NCBI GenBank assembly: GCA_045541735.1
Contig: JAZQJQ010000008.1
Span: 1-24,020, forward strand
Length of the DNA: 24,020 nt
Direction of reading: 5' to 3'
Source: RUG12395 sp045541735
Lineage (GTDB): Bacteria > Bacillota > Clostridia > Oscillospirales > CAG-272
Position 1 is the first letter of the stretch. Every line of letters starts with the position of its first letter. This document shows, piece after piece, positions 1-7,508 of this stretch. Below the pieces are notes generated by a model. It did not search any database, was not told the DNA's origin, and worked only from the letters and a program-made list of their open reading frames with translations. The translations under genes and the position numbers were made by a program.

Positions 1-3000
1 TAGCAGTATTTTGCTACGCTGTAGCTTACGCTGTTGCTTGCGTGATCCTCGCCGTTAAACGCAGCGTGGAGAGTTGCGGTTATCGTATCGTTCATCCTAT
101 CGGGTGTAAGATTCTTAAAAGCGAATACGTACACTTCTGTCTCAACTCCGCTTACCATCATCTTTTCTACGGTGTAATCGCGTACGGTGTAGGTGTTGCC
201 GTTAAATTCGAACACCGCATAAGGCTCACTAAATCCTGCCGCGTCCATTACTTCCTTATTTGCCTTGAAGTTTACTGCAATGTCGTTATAAAGAGAGAGT
301 GATGCGGAAAGGAATTTGATTTCACCGTCCTCAAAAGCAACAAAGGTATGACCGTTTTCACTCGCATAAGCTTCCGCTGTTGAACCCGTATATCCTTTGA
401 TTACAAGGTCATCCGCGGTATTCTCAAACACTTTTGAACCAAACGTTGCATTTTTACTGTATACTATTACACTTCTGAGAGAATAGCAATCATTGAAAGC
501 ATCGCCATCGATATTTGTTACACTCGCAGGTATCTCTATGCTTATAAGAGATTCGCACCAACTAAATGTCCCCCATCTAATACTCGTTACATTTGCAGGT
601 ATCTCTATGTTTGTAAGATTAGTGCAAGCATAGAACGCAGAATAACCGATGCGTGTCACACTTGCTGGGATTTCTATACTTGTAAGATTAGAGCAGTCCC
701 AAAACGCACCACTACCAATTCTTGTTACGCCCTCAGGTATCTCCAGCATTGTAAGATTATTGCAACAAGCGAACGCATCGTCACCGATGGTTGTGACGTC
801 TGCAGGAATTATATAGCTTGTTCCAGTCTTACCGGCAGGATATGCAACTATAGTCTTCATATCCTTAGTAAACAGCACTCCGTTTACGTCTGCGTATGTG
901 GCGTTGCCTTCATCCACCTCAATTGAAGTAAGCGAGGAACATCCATTAAATGCACTGTTACCGATACTCGTTACACTTGCAGATATCTCTACGATTGTAA
1001 GATTAGTGCAACGATAGAACGCCGAATTACCGATGCTTGTTACACTTGCAGGTATCTCTATGCTTATAAGATCATAGCAATTTTCGAAGGCATAGTCACC
1101 AATGCTTGTAACACCACTTGAAATAGTTACATTAATTACATCGTAGCGGTAAATATCCCAAGGTGCGCTCAAAGAATACGTCCAATCTGCCATTGCACCA
1201 TTGCCGCTGATTACAAGCTTGATGTCATTATAAAGTGTCCAGGTAAGATTATCTCCTTGGTCGCCGCAGGTACCGGAGTCTGTCGCAGTGAGCTCAACAA
1301 GTGCAACAAAGTTGTGGTCGTTTGCCGTTGCATAGGTCTGTGCAGTACCGCCCTCCACGCCACGTATAGTGAGTTCTTCGTGGCAATATTTAAATACATC
1401 GCCGGTAAAATGAGCAACTCCTGAAATGACGGTTACACTTGCAAGCGAGCTGCAACCGCTGAATGCCATATAACCTATACTTTTTACACTTGCTGGGATT
1501 TCTATACTTGTAAGATTAGAGCAATAACTGAATGCAAAGTCTTCGATATTAGTTACACCATCAGGTATCTTATAATCTGCTCCTTCTTTAGCAGCTGGAT
1601 ATGCAACTAGAGTTTCCATATCCTTAGTAAAAAGGGCTCCGTTTATGTCTAAATATGCGTTGTTACCCTCCGCAACATCAATTACAATAAGCGCTCTACA
1701 ACTATAAAACGCTCTATCATCGATACTTGTTACACTTGCAGACACCTCTAAGCTCATAAGATTATCGCAGGACCAGAACGCATAATCATCAATACTTGTT
1801 ACACCGCTTAAAATAGCAACTCTGGTTATAGTAGAACGGTAAGACCGCCACGGTACGCTTCCAGAAGACTTCCAATCCGCCATGGCGCCGGTGCCGCTTA
1901 TTACCAGCTCGCCGCTCTCGTAGAGTGTCCAGGTGAGGTTATCGCCCTCAGCGCCGCAGGTGCCGTTTGAAACTACATTCGGAGTTTCGGTACTGCCGCC
2001 ATCGGAGATATCAATAAGATTGTCAAAGGCTTCGGCTGTAGTCTCGAAATAAGAGTTGTTCTTTATCTGGGAATTATACTTGAGAACGTTGCCGTTTGTA
2101 CAAACTGTGGTATTTACTGTGTTAAAGGGGAGTCCTGATACAACAGCATCCGTGGTGCTTGCGGATTCGATAGTGCCGCCAAGCCAATTGACAGTAAGGC
2201 TGTTAACGGTTGTAGCCTTATCAGGATCACCTACAATATGTTTAACGGTTGCATTATCTTTAACTGTTATTTCAACGTCACCGCCGTAACAATCTGTCTT
2301 GTTGACGTTGGTAAAATAAAGGCATCCAACCTGTGCGGTGCCGCCAACGGTAATGTTAGCCTTGCCGGTATGATTACTTGCTGAAAGCTGACGGTTATAG
2401 GCAACGATAAGGAGATTCTCTCCGGATAGCACGGTAATATTTACGTCCTTGCCGCATGTTGTTGGAGGATTGCTCTGGCCATTCTGGAAGCCGCCGATAA
2501 TGCTGAACGCGTTAGCAACGCCCAAACCTGTGGTGTTACCCGCGAAAGTCATTTCAACGCCCTCGCCTAAAGTAAACGGGTTACACTGTGCCACTACAAG
2601 ATAAAAGTCGCCAAGCATATTTATATTGACATTCTCAAATGTAGTTGCGCCGCGCAGCACGAGGCGCACTGCCTTGGGCGAGAATACCGCATCCGCAACA
2701 TCGGAGTAGTCAATGCCGCCATAAACTGAGGTGATAGTTACGGAACCTGTATAGTCAGTGCCGTAATCAAAGACAGCAGTCTGGGTAAGAGGTCCGCAAA
2801 CCACTATAATACAATCCTTGCTGAGATCAAGAGCGGCATAAGCATCTTGCAACGTACCCACAGCTTTATCCGCAGAAGAACCGTCTCCCGTGCCTCCGTC
2901 CTTAACAAAGACAACCTCGAGATCCGTTGTTTCGGTTGCGTACGCCGTTGCCGCGAACACGGACACAAGCGCCGCAAAGACGGCTATGAGAAACAAAGCC

Positions 3001-3020
3001 TTAAACAGATTACGTTTCAT
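1..3020 (-). CDS. Secreted BspA-type leucine-rich-repeat protein (3' end outside window)
   Basis: An open frame of 1006 codons runs from the ATG at 3020 to the window edge with no stop, so the C-terminus is missing. The ATG follows a GGAGG ribosome site. Residues 1-28 are a signal peptide (basic start MKRN, hydrophobic core, ending AYA), so the product is exported. Residues about 29-345 form a beta-helix-like region with ITSVYGG and TTFENVNI motifs. Two LRR_5/BspA modules follow, at about 350-560 and 582-890. Each opens with a GTCG..GDNLTWTLY...LVISG.GAMADW cap and continues with repeats of the type L.SIEIPASVTSIG..AF..C. From about 897 a module ending SYSVAKYC resembles the C-terminal module of the protein starting at 22735. 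BspA-type repeats are known for surface binding; the ligand here cannot be inferred. Expression seems to depend on the structured leader upstream, because no other promoter lies between the terminator and the start codon. Confidence 0.9.
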   Translation of the reverse strand, partial: MKRNLFKALFLIAVFAALVSVFAATAYATETTDLEVVFVKDGGTGDGSSADKAVGTLQDAYAALDLSKDCIIVVCGPLTQTAVFDYGTDYTGSVTITSVYGGIDYSDVADAVFSPKAVRLVLRGATTFENVNINMLGDFYLVVAQCNPFTLGEGVEMTFAGNTTGLGVANAFSIIGGFQNGQSNPPTTCGKDVNITVLSGENLLIVAYNRQLSASNHTGKANITVGGTAQVGCLYFTNVNKTDCYGGDVEITVKDNATVKHIVGDPDKATTVNSLTVNWLGGTIESASTTDAVVSGLPFNTVNTTVCTNGNVLKYNSQIKNNSYFETTAEAFDNLIDISDGGSTETPNVVSNGTCGAEGDNLTWTLYESGELVISGTGAMADWKSSGSVPWRSYRSTITRVAILSGVTSIDDYAFWSCDNLMSLEVSASVTSIDDRAFYSCRALIVIDVAEGNNAYLDINGALFTKDMETLVAYPAAKEGADYKIPDGVTNIEDFAFSYCSNLTSIEIPASVKSIGYMAFSGCSSLASVTVISGVAHFTGDVFKYCHEELTIRGVEGGTAQTYATANDHNFVALVELTATDSGTCGDQGDNLTWTLYNDIKLVISGNGAMADWTYSLSAPWDIYRYDVINVTISSGVTSIGDYAFENCYDLISIEIPASVTSIGNSAFYRCTNLTIVEISASVTSIGNSAFNGCSSLTSIEVDEGNATYADVNGVLFTKDMKTIVAYPAGKTGTSYIIPADVTTIGDDAFACCNNLTMLEIPEGVTRIGSGAFWDCSNLTSIEIPASVTRIGYSAFYACTNLTNIEIPANVTSIRWGTFSWCESLISIEIPASVTNIDGDAFNDCYSLRSVIVYSKNATFGSKVFENTADDLVIKGYTGSTAEAYASENGHTFVAFEDGEIKFLSASLSLYNDIAVNFKANKEVMDAAGFSEPYAVFEFNGNTYTVRDYTVEKMMVSGVETEVYVFAFKNLTPDRMNDTITATLHAAFNGEDHASNSVSYSVAKYC

Positions 3021-3045
3021 TATGTACCTCCAAAAGTTAGTCAAT

Positions 3046-3073
3046 AAAAAAGGCGCTAACCTAAGTTAGCGCC
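3046..3073 (-). terminator. Rho-independent terminator upstream of the LRR gene
   Basis: On the minus strand a perfect 9-bp stem GGCGCTAAC / GTTAGCGCC (loop TTAG) is followed by six T residues at 3051-3046. It lies only 25 nt before the ATG at 3020, between the promoter at 3270-3298 and the ribosome site. Full-length LRR mRNA would therefore need readthrough or antitermination. Confidence 0.8.
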
Positions 3074-3264
3074 AAAAAACGCAAACTCCGATTTGTCGCC
3101 AAACAAAATTGCATAGATAAGCACGAACTGTTACGTAAGTACATTCCGCATTTGGAATTTGCATTTTTATCAAATTCAATACGAAATGTAAAAAGCGAAA
3201 AAAGTATAATCCGCCCTTTATTAAAAGTTCGCCTTATACTACACATATACAATTTTGTTTGGCA
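3046..3264 (-). ncRNA. Candidate structured leader RNA or 6S-like small RNA
   Basis: No gene occupies 3021-3408, but the minus-strand transcript expected here folds strongly. RNA positions 3263-3250 (GCCAAACAAAATTG) pair perfectly with 3111-3098. The helix continues with 4 more pairs and then 11 pairs (3237-3227 with 3128-3117, one bulge), about 29 bp in all. An apical hairpin of about 20 bp joins 3190-3171 to 3161-3140, with a 2-nt bulge and a 9-nt loop. Between the helices lies an asymmetric bubble (36 nt on the 5' side, 11 nt on the 3' side). A weaker hairpin at 3097-3079 and a strong terminator at 3073-3046 follow. Two readings fit: an attenuator or riboswitch controlling the LRR gene, or an independent RNA with 6S-like rod-and-bubble form. 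All pairings were found by eye; no family match is claimed. Confidence 0.6.
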
Positions 3265-3269
3265 ATACA

Positions 3270-3298
3270 ATTATAAACCGCAGCTTGCATTTTTGCAA
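3270..3298 (-). promoter_or_regulatory. Sigma-A promoter for the structured RNA and LRR gene
   Basis: On the minus strand TTGCAA (3298-3293) and TATAAT (3275-3270) are 17 bp apart. Transcription would start near 3263, exactly at the first base of the long closing helix of the RNA. The -35 box lies inside a small hairpin, GCTTGCA-TTTT-TGCAAGC, at 3283-3300. Confidence 0.7.
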
Positions 3299-3347
3299 GC
3301 ATTACAAAGAAGAAGAGGCAATAAACAGCATTTTTTACCTAAATATG

Positions 3348-3376
3348 TTTACAAATTTTGCAATTTGCCGTATAAT
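3348..3376 (+). promoter_or_regulatory. Sigma-A promoter for the M20 amidohydrolase gene
   Basis: TTTACA (3348-3353) and TATAAT (3371-3376) are separated by 17 bp. Transcription would start near 3383, giving a leader of about 25 nt with CGGAGG at 3398-3403. It diverges from the promoter at 3270-3298. Confidence 0.8.
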
Positions 3377-3408
3377 CGTATCATAAATCTACACATCGGA
3401 GGCTAACC

Positions 3409-4761
3409 GTGGAAAAAGCAGTTCAGATCATCAGTGAAGCGGTCGATAGGCACCGCGACAGTATTTTAGAGACAGAAAGATACATTTGGAACAATCCCGA
3501 GACCGGTTATAAGGAATGGAAAACTCACGCGCATTTAAAGGCAAAGTACGAAGCGCTCGGATATACGGTACACGAGGCAGGCAACGTACCCGGCTTTTAC
3601 GTTGATATCGACACAGGACGCGAAGGTCCTTGCGTTCTCGTCCTCGGAGAAATGGACTCTGTCATCTGCCCCGAACACCCGGAAGCTGACAAGGAAACGG
3701 GAGCCGTGCACTCCTGCGGACACAACACACACAGCGCCGCCCTGCTAGGAATAGCCGCCGCACTTACAGAAAAGGGCGTTCTTGACGGACTCTGCGGCAA
3801 AATAAAGCTTTGTGCAGTGCCTGCCGAGGAGCTTCTTGAGATAGAATACCGCTCAGAGCTCAAAAAGCAAGGTGTCATCAAATATTTCGGCGGCAAGAGC
3901 GAATTTCTGTCAAGAGGATATTTCGACGGTGTTGATTTAGCTTTTATGGTTCACGCCGGCGGAAGATTCGGTGTTCGCAAGGGTTATCACATCGGCTGTA
4001 TCGCTAAAAAAATCATATATAAAGGCAAAGCAGCTCACGCAGGCGGAGCACCGCATATCGGCAGAAACGCTCTATATGCGGCAACCTGCGGTCTTAACGC
4101 CGTTAACGCAATTAGAGAGACCTTCCTTAATATGGATTACATCCGCGTTCACCCCATTATGACTGCGGGCGGAACTATGGTAAATGCTATCCCATCCGAG
4201 GCGCGGCTTGAAAGCTACGTTCGAGGAAAGACCTTTGATGCCATAAAAAAGGTAAACCGCAAGGTAAATCAGGCGCTTATCGGCGCAGCGCTTTCTATCG
4301 GAACTAATATTGAGATAATCGACTTCCCCGGTTACTCTCCCACACTTCAGGATTCCAACCTTGCTGATGCATTTGCCGAGGCGGCAAACGCCATTATTCC
4401 TCAGCATAATTTCCGCGTATACAGCGGTGTAGCCACCGGAAGCACTGATATGGGCGACCTTTCCTGCATTATGCCCGTACAGCACGCCGAAGCCGGCGGT
4501 GCAAGAGGCACGGGTCACGGAATGGATTATTACATAATAGATCCCGTTGCCGCGTGTTTAGACAGTGCAAAGCTTCAGCTTATGCTGTTGCACGATCTGC
4601 TTGTAAACAACGGCGAAAAAGCCAAATTCATCGTTTCTGAATATAAACCCGAATTTGCGTCGAAAGAAGAATATCTCGCTTTCATCGACGACCTGAATGA
4701 CAGCGGAGACCGCATTGAATATCTTGAAGACGGAACGGCTAAAGTAAGAATAGACAAATGA
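3409..4761 (+). CDS. M20-family metallo-amidohydrolase (M20D/AbgB-like)
   Basis: This 450-residue cytosolic hydrolase starts at GTG, six bases after a CGGAGG ribosome site; no ATG is better placed. Family members remove acyl or aminoacyl groups from amides, for example N-acyl amino acids or p-aminobenzoyl-glutamate, using two divalent metals. Visible signatures are GEMDSV with Asp83, HSCGHNTHSA (101-110) with Cys103 and His105, PAEE with Glu140 and Glu141 (metal ligand and general base), VHAGG with His182, and the late GSTDMGD (344-350) and GTGHGMDY (His370). The dimerisation domain fits residues about 195-310. The length is usual for the family and no signal peptide is seen. The gene stands alone, with a consensus promoter and a repeat-rich region downstream. 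Family assignment is firm; the natural substrate is unknown. Confidence 0.9.
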   Translation: MEKAVQIISEAVDRHRDSILETERYIWNNPETGYKEWKTHAHLKAKYEALGYTVHEAGNVPGFYVDIDTGREGPCVLVLGEMDSVICPEHPEADKETGAVHSCGHNTHSAALLGIAAALTEKGVLDGLCGKIKLCAVPAEELLEIEYRSELKKQGVIKYFGGKSEFLSRGYFDGVDLAFMVHAGGRFGVRKGYHIGCIAKKIIYKGKAAHAGGAPHIGRNALYAATCGLNAVNAIRETFLNMDYIRVHPIMTAGGTMVNAIPSEARLESYVRGKTFDAIKKVNRKVNQALIGAALSIGTNIEIIDFPGYSPTLQDSNLADAFAEAANAIIPQHNFRVYSGVATGSTDMGDLSCIMPVQHAEAGGARGTGHGMDYYIIDPVAACLDSAKLQLMLLHDLLVNNGEKAKFIVSEYKPEFASKEEYLAFIDDLNDSGDRIEYLEDGTAKVRIDK

Positions 4762-4809
4762 TATTTATAAAGCGGAATCTCACTTAAGTGGCAGATATAG
4801 TCATCAAAA

Positions 4810-4853
4810 GGCTCCCTCTGGGAGGGAGCTGGCACCGAAGGTGACTGAGGGAG
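4810..4853. repeat. Palindromic dispersed-repeat-like element, left part
   Basis: GCTCCCTC-TGG-GAGGGAGC (4811-4829) is a perfect 8-bp hairpin, followed by CACC-GAA-GGTG and then GAGGGAG (4847-4853), which could pair with the first arm instead. This Y-shaped fold resembles a repeat that I recall as common in intergenic regions of gut Clostridia; that recollection needs a genome search. It fills part of the 369-bp gap between the M20 gene and serA. Confidence 0.6.
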
Positions 4854-4920
4854 AGAGCATTTGAGCGGAACTCATTTTGTTTTTAGTGTAAAACTGACAA
4901 ATTACGTTCAATTATAAACT

Positions 4921-5025
4921 CCTTCCACCGCAAGCGGTCCCCCGTCTCCCGCGGGTCGGTCCTTTTGCGGCTCTGACAGTCCACCGGACTGTCATTCACT
5001 CCCGCAAAACCCTCAATGAGTGAGG
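4921..5025. repeat. Palindromic dispersed-repeat-like element, right part
   Basis: This segment is a chain of short perfect palindromes: ACCGC-AA-GCGGT (4927-4938), CCCGCGGG (4948-4955), and a cruciform whose outer stem TTTTGCGG / CCGCAAAA (4963-4970 with 5002-5009) encloses GACAGTCC-ACC-GGACTGTC (4975-4993). CCTCA-ATGAG-TGAGG (5011-5025) closes it. No coding potential is apparent. With 4810-4853 it may be one non-autonomous element of about 215 bp; the AT-rich stretch 4862-4920 between them shows no clear signal. Confidence 0.55.
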
Positions 5026-5088
5026 CTTGATGAAACCGCTTCTTGGCTAACTAAAATACGTGTTTTAATAATTATTCAGTACTTTGAT

Positions 5089-5124
5089 AAAAAATTGCTC
5101 CTGCTTTTGCAGGAGCAATTTTTT
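5089..5124 (-). terminator. Bidirectional rho-independent terminator after serA
   Basis: A perfect 16-bp stem (5089-5104 with 5109-5124) with a TTTT loop ends in A and T tracts on both sides. It lies 6 bp beyond the serA stop codon and can also stop rightward transcription from the M20 side. Confidence 0.9.
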
Positions 5125-5130
5125 ATTTAT

Positions 5131-6285
5131 TTAGAATTCGTAAACCTTAATAACGCCCTCGATTGCAGAGAGCTTTGCAATAGCATCTGCATCAAGCTTG
5201 CCGTTGATATCGAAGAGTGTGTATGCGTTATCGCCCTTAGAGCCGCTTGCCATATTCTCTATATTGTGGTTTCCGTCGGAAATAACAGTAGTAAACTGAG
5301 CGAGCATTGCAGGAACGTTCTTATGCATTACGCCAACTCTGTTGAATGCACTTGCAGGAATAGCAACGTTCGGGAAGTTTACGCTGTTCTTGATGTTACC
5401 GAACTCAAGGAAGTCGACAAGCTCGTGAGCAGCCATAACTGCGCAGTTATCCTCGCTCTCCGCAGTGGAAGCACCAAGGTGAGGAATAGCAACGATGCCG
5501 GGAACGTTGATGGAATCTTCAGTCGGGAAATCGGTAATGTACTTTGCAACCTTACCGGAAGCGAGCGCATCCTTGAGATCGTTGATATTAACAAGGTCTG
5601 CGCGGCTGAGGTTGATGATCTTAACGCCATCCTTCATCATTGCGATGGTGTCCTTGTTTATCATATTCTTGGTATCGGGAGTAGCGGGAACGTGGAGGGT
5701 GATGTAATCGGCGTTCTTGTAGATCTCCTCGTAAGAGGAAGCACGCTTTACAGCGTGAGAAAGCGCCCAAGCGCCGGCAACGCTGATGTAGGGGTCGCAA
5801 CCCATAACGTCCATTCCGAGGGCATCAGCCGCATTGGCAACAAGACCGCCGATCGCGCCGAGACCGATAACACCGAGAGTCTTTCCGGTGATCTCAGTTC
5901 CGCCGTAAGCAGACTTGCCTGCCTCAACAGACTTTGCAACGTTCTCAGTAAGGGTATTTGCCCAGGCAATTCCGCCTACGATATCTCGGCTTGCAAGCAT
6001 AAGCGCCGCAACAGCAAGCTCCTTAACTCCGTTAGCATTCGCGCCGGGAGTATTGAAGACCGCAATACCCGCATCGGTGCATCTGTCTATCGGAATATTG
6101 TTAACGCCGGCACCGCAACGGGAAATAGCACGAAGCTCGGGGTTAAACTCCATATCGTGAAGCGCCGCACTGCGGACCATTATTGCATCGGGTGCTTCGA
6201 TCTCGGCACCTACTGCATATTTTGCGCGGTCAAATACGTCGGTACCGACCTTCGCAATTTTATTCATCAACTTAATATTGTTCAT
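5131..6285 (-). CDS. serA: D-3-phosphoglycerate dehydrogenase
   Basis: The 384-residue enzyme oxidises 3-phosphoglycerate to 3-phosphohydroxypyruvate with NAD+, the first step of phosphorylated serine synthesis in the cytosol. The Rossmann motif GLGAIG is at 141-146, followed by the NAD-ribose-binding Asp164 in CDPY. The catalytic set of D-2-hydroxyacid dehydrogenases is present: Arg228 in NLSR, Glu256 in FPTE and His269 in IPHLGAST. A compact ACT-like domain at about 315-384 (HNIENMASGSKGDNAYTL) suggests serine feedback; the long intervening domain of larger SerA proteins is absent. The gene starts 9 bp after the serC stop, and its ribosome site AAGG overlaps that stop, so the two are cotranscribed and probably coupled. 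A second Met at residue 7 is a possible alternative start. Confidence 0.95.
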   Translation of the reverse strand: MNNIKLMNKIAKVGTDVFDRAKYAVGAEIEAPDAIMVRSAALHDMEFNPELRAISRCGAGVNNIPIDRCTDAGIAVFNTPGANANGVKELAVAALMLASRDIVGGIAWANTLTENVAKSVEAGKSAYGGTEITGKTLGVIGLGAIGGLVANAADALGMDVMGCDPYISVAGAWALSHAVKRASSYEEIYKNADYITLHVPATPDTKNMINKDTIAMMKDGVKIINLSRADLVNINDLKDALASGKVAKYITDFPTEDSINVPGIVAIPHLGASTAESEDNCAVMAAHELVDFLEFGNIKNSVNFPNVAIPASAFNRVGVMHKNVPAMLAQFTTVISDGNHNIENMASGSKGDNAYTLFDINGKLDADAIAKLSAIEGVIKVYEF

Positions 6286-6294
6286 AATAATACC

Positions 6295-7380
6295 TTATTT
6301 CTTGTTTTCTTCAGCAAATTTCTTCATAAAAGCTACGAGAGCCTCAACACCCTCGTAGGGCATTGCGTTATAAATGGAAGCGCGCATACCGCCGACGGAA
6401 CGGTGACCCTTGAGGTTCTTGAGTCCTGCGGCATCAGCTTCTGCGGCGAACTTCTTATCAAGATCCTTATCGCCGGTAACGAAGGTTACGTTCATCATAG
6501 AACGGGATGCAGGCTCAACGGGAGCCTTATAATAATCCTGACTGTCAAGATAGTCGTAAAGAAGCTTAGCCTTTGCCTCGTTGCGCTTCTTCATCTCCTC
6601 AAGACCGCCGATAGAAAGCAGATACTTTGCAACGAGTCCGCACATATAGATGGAATAGCAAGGAGGAGTATTGTACATAGAGTCGTTATCTGCGGTATTT
6701 TTGTAGCTGAATACTGCGGGAGTAAGTGCGTTCTCCTTACCGATAAGATCCTCGCGTACAATTACAACGGTAACACCTGCGGGAGCCATATTCTTCTGCG
6801 CGCCTGCGTAAATAACGCCGAACTTGGAAATGTCAACAGGCTCGGAGAGAATGCAGGAGGACATATCTGCAACAAGCGGAATATCTCCGGTATCGGGAAT
6901 GTAGTTGAACTTGGTTCCGTAGATAGTGTTGTTAAAGCACATATGTACGTAATCGGCATCAGCACGGAAGCTGTCCTTGGTTGTTGCGGGAACGTGGGTG
7001 AAGTTATCCTCCTCGGAGGTTGCGGCAAGTGCGATATCTCCGTACTTCTTAGCCTCCTTATAAGCCTTGCCGGAGAACTGACCGGAAACAATGTAATCAG
7101 CCTTACCGCTTCCGTTGAGAAGGTTAAGCGGAACAGCTGCAAACTGTCCGGAAGCACCGCCCTGCATAAAGAGGATCTTATAGTTATCAGGCACGTTTAA
7201 CAGGGTTCTGAGATCCTGTTCAGCAGCCTTTATGATTTCTTCATAAACGGGAGATCGGTGGCTCATCTCCATTACAGACATACCGGAATCCCCATAGCAT
7301 ACAAGCTCGTTCTGAGCCTGCTCAAGCACGGGAAGCGGAAGCATGGAAGGTCCTGCGGAAAAATTATAAACTCTTTTCAT
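6295..7380 (-). CDS. serC: Phosphoserine aminotransferase
   Basis: The 361-residue PLP enzyme converts 3-phosphohydroxypyruvate and glutamate to O-phosphoserine and 2-oxoglutarate, the step after SerA. The class-V aminotransferase N-terminus NFSAGPS (6-12) fixes the start. The PLP-binding lysine is Lys196 in AGAQKNMAPAG. FMQGGASGQF (71-80) binds the cofactor phosphate, and HRSVGGMRASIYNA near the C-terminus is typical of the family. It is the first gene of a serC-serA operon with a perfect consensus promoter. No serB is in view. Its only good ribosome site, AGAAAGG at 7401-7407, is 20 nt upstream of the ATG, too far for direct use. A mini-ORF bridges the gap and its TGA overlaps the serC ATG. 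Confidence 0.95.
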   Translation of the reverse strand: MKRVYNFSAGPSMLPLPVLEQAQNELVCYGDSGMSVMEMSHRSPVYEEIIKAAEQDLRTLLNVPDNYKILFMQGGASGQFAAVPLNLLNGSGKADYIVSGQFSGKAYKEAKKYGDIALAATSEEDNFTHVPATTKDSFRADADYVHMCFNNTIYGTKFNYIPDTGDIPLVADMSSCILSEPVDISKFGVIYAGAQKNMAPAGVTVVIVREDLIGKENALTPAVFSYKNTADNDSMYNTPPCYSIYMCGLVAKYLLSIGGLEEMKKRNEAKAKLLYDYLDSQDYYKAPVEPASRSMMNVTFVTGDKDLDKKFAAEADAAGLKNLKGHRSVGGMRASIYNAMPYEGVEALVAFMKKFAEENKK

Positions 7381-7394
7381 AATAATAGCGCCAC
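7377..7394 (-). promoter_or_regulatory. Leader mini-ORF overlapping the serC start
   Basis: A five-codon frame GTG GCG CTA TTA TTA ends in TGA, whose bases overlap the serC ATG as ATGA. The ribosome site AGAAAGG (7401-7407) is six bases before this GTG. An in-frame ATG at 7400 abuts the ribosome site too closely to be used easily. The arrangement predicts that ribosomes initiate here, terminate and restart on serC. Confidence 0.45.
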
Positions 7395-7421
7395 GCGCAT
7401 CCTTTCTAAATAATATTCAGT

Positions 7422-7450
7422 ATTATACCGCTATCGGCATAATATGTCAA
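7422..7450 (-). promoter_or_regulatory. Consensus sigma-A promoter of serC-serA
   Basis: Minus-strand TTGACA (7450-7445) and TATAAT (7427-7422) are 17 bp apart, a perfect match to consensus. The leader of about 35 nt is too short for a T-box or other large riboswitch, which points to high basal expression or repressor control. Confidence 0.9.
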
Positions 7451-7508
7451 TAGTTTAACAAGATATTTTTCGGCAAAACGAAGTTTTCAACTTGCAATCT
7501 TGCATTTT

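Noticed and set aside
480..1800. Regularly spaced short DNA repeats suggesting a CRISPR array
   Set aside because: The repeats are in frame on the minus strand and encode leucine-rich repeats (IPASVTSIG and similar); they are degenerate and there are no spacers.
3061..3270. A 69-codon minus-strand frame upstream of the LRR gene
   Set aside because: It overlaps the strongly paired RNA region, begins at the predicted transcription start without a ribosome site, and looks like a chance frame.
5020..7200. A 726-codon open frame on the + strand across serA and serC
   Set aside because: It is antisense to two clearly recognised enzymes, has no ribosome site or family resemblance, and its composition is that of a reverse reading of biased codons.
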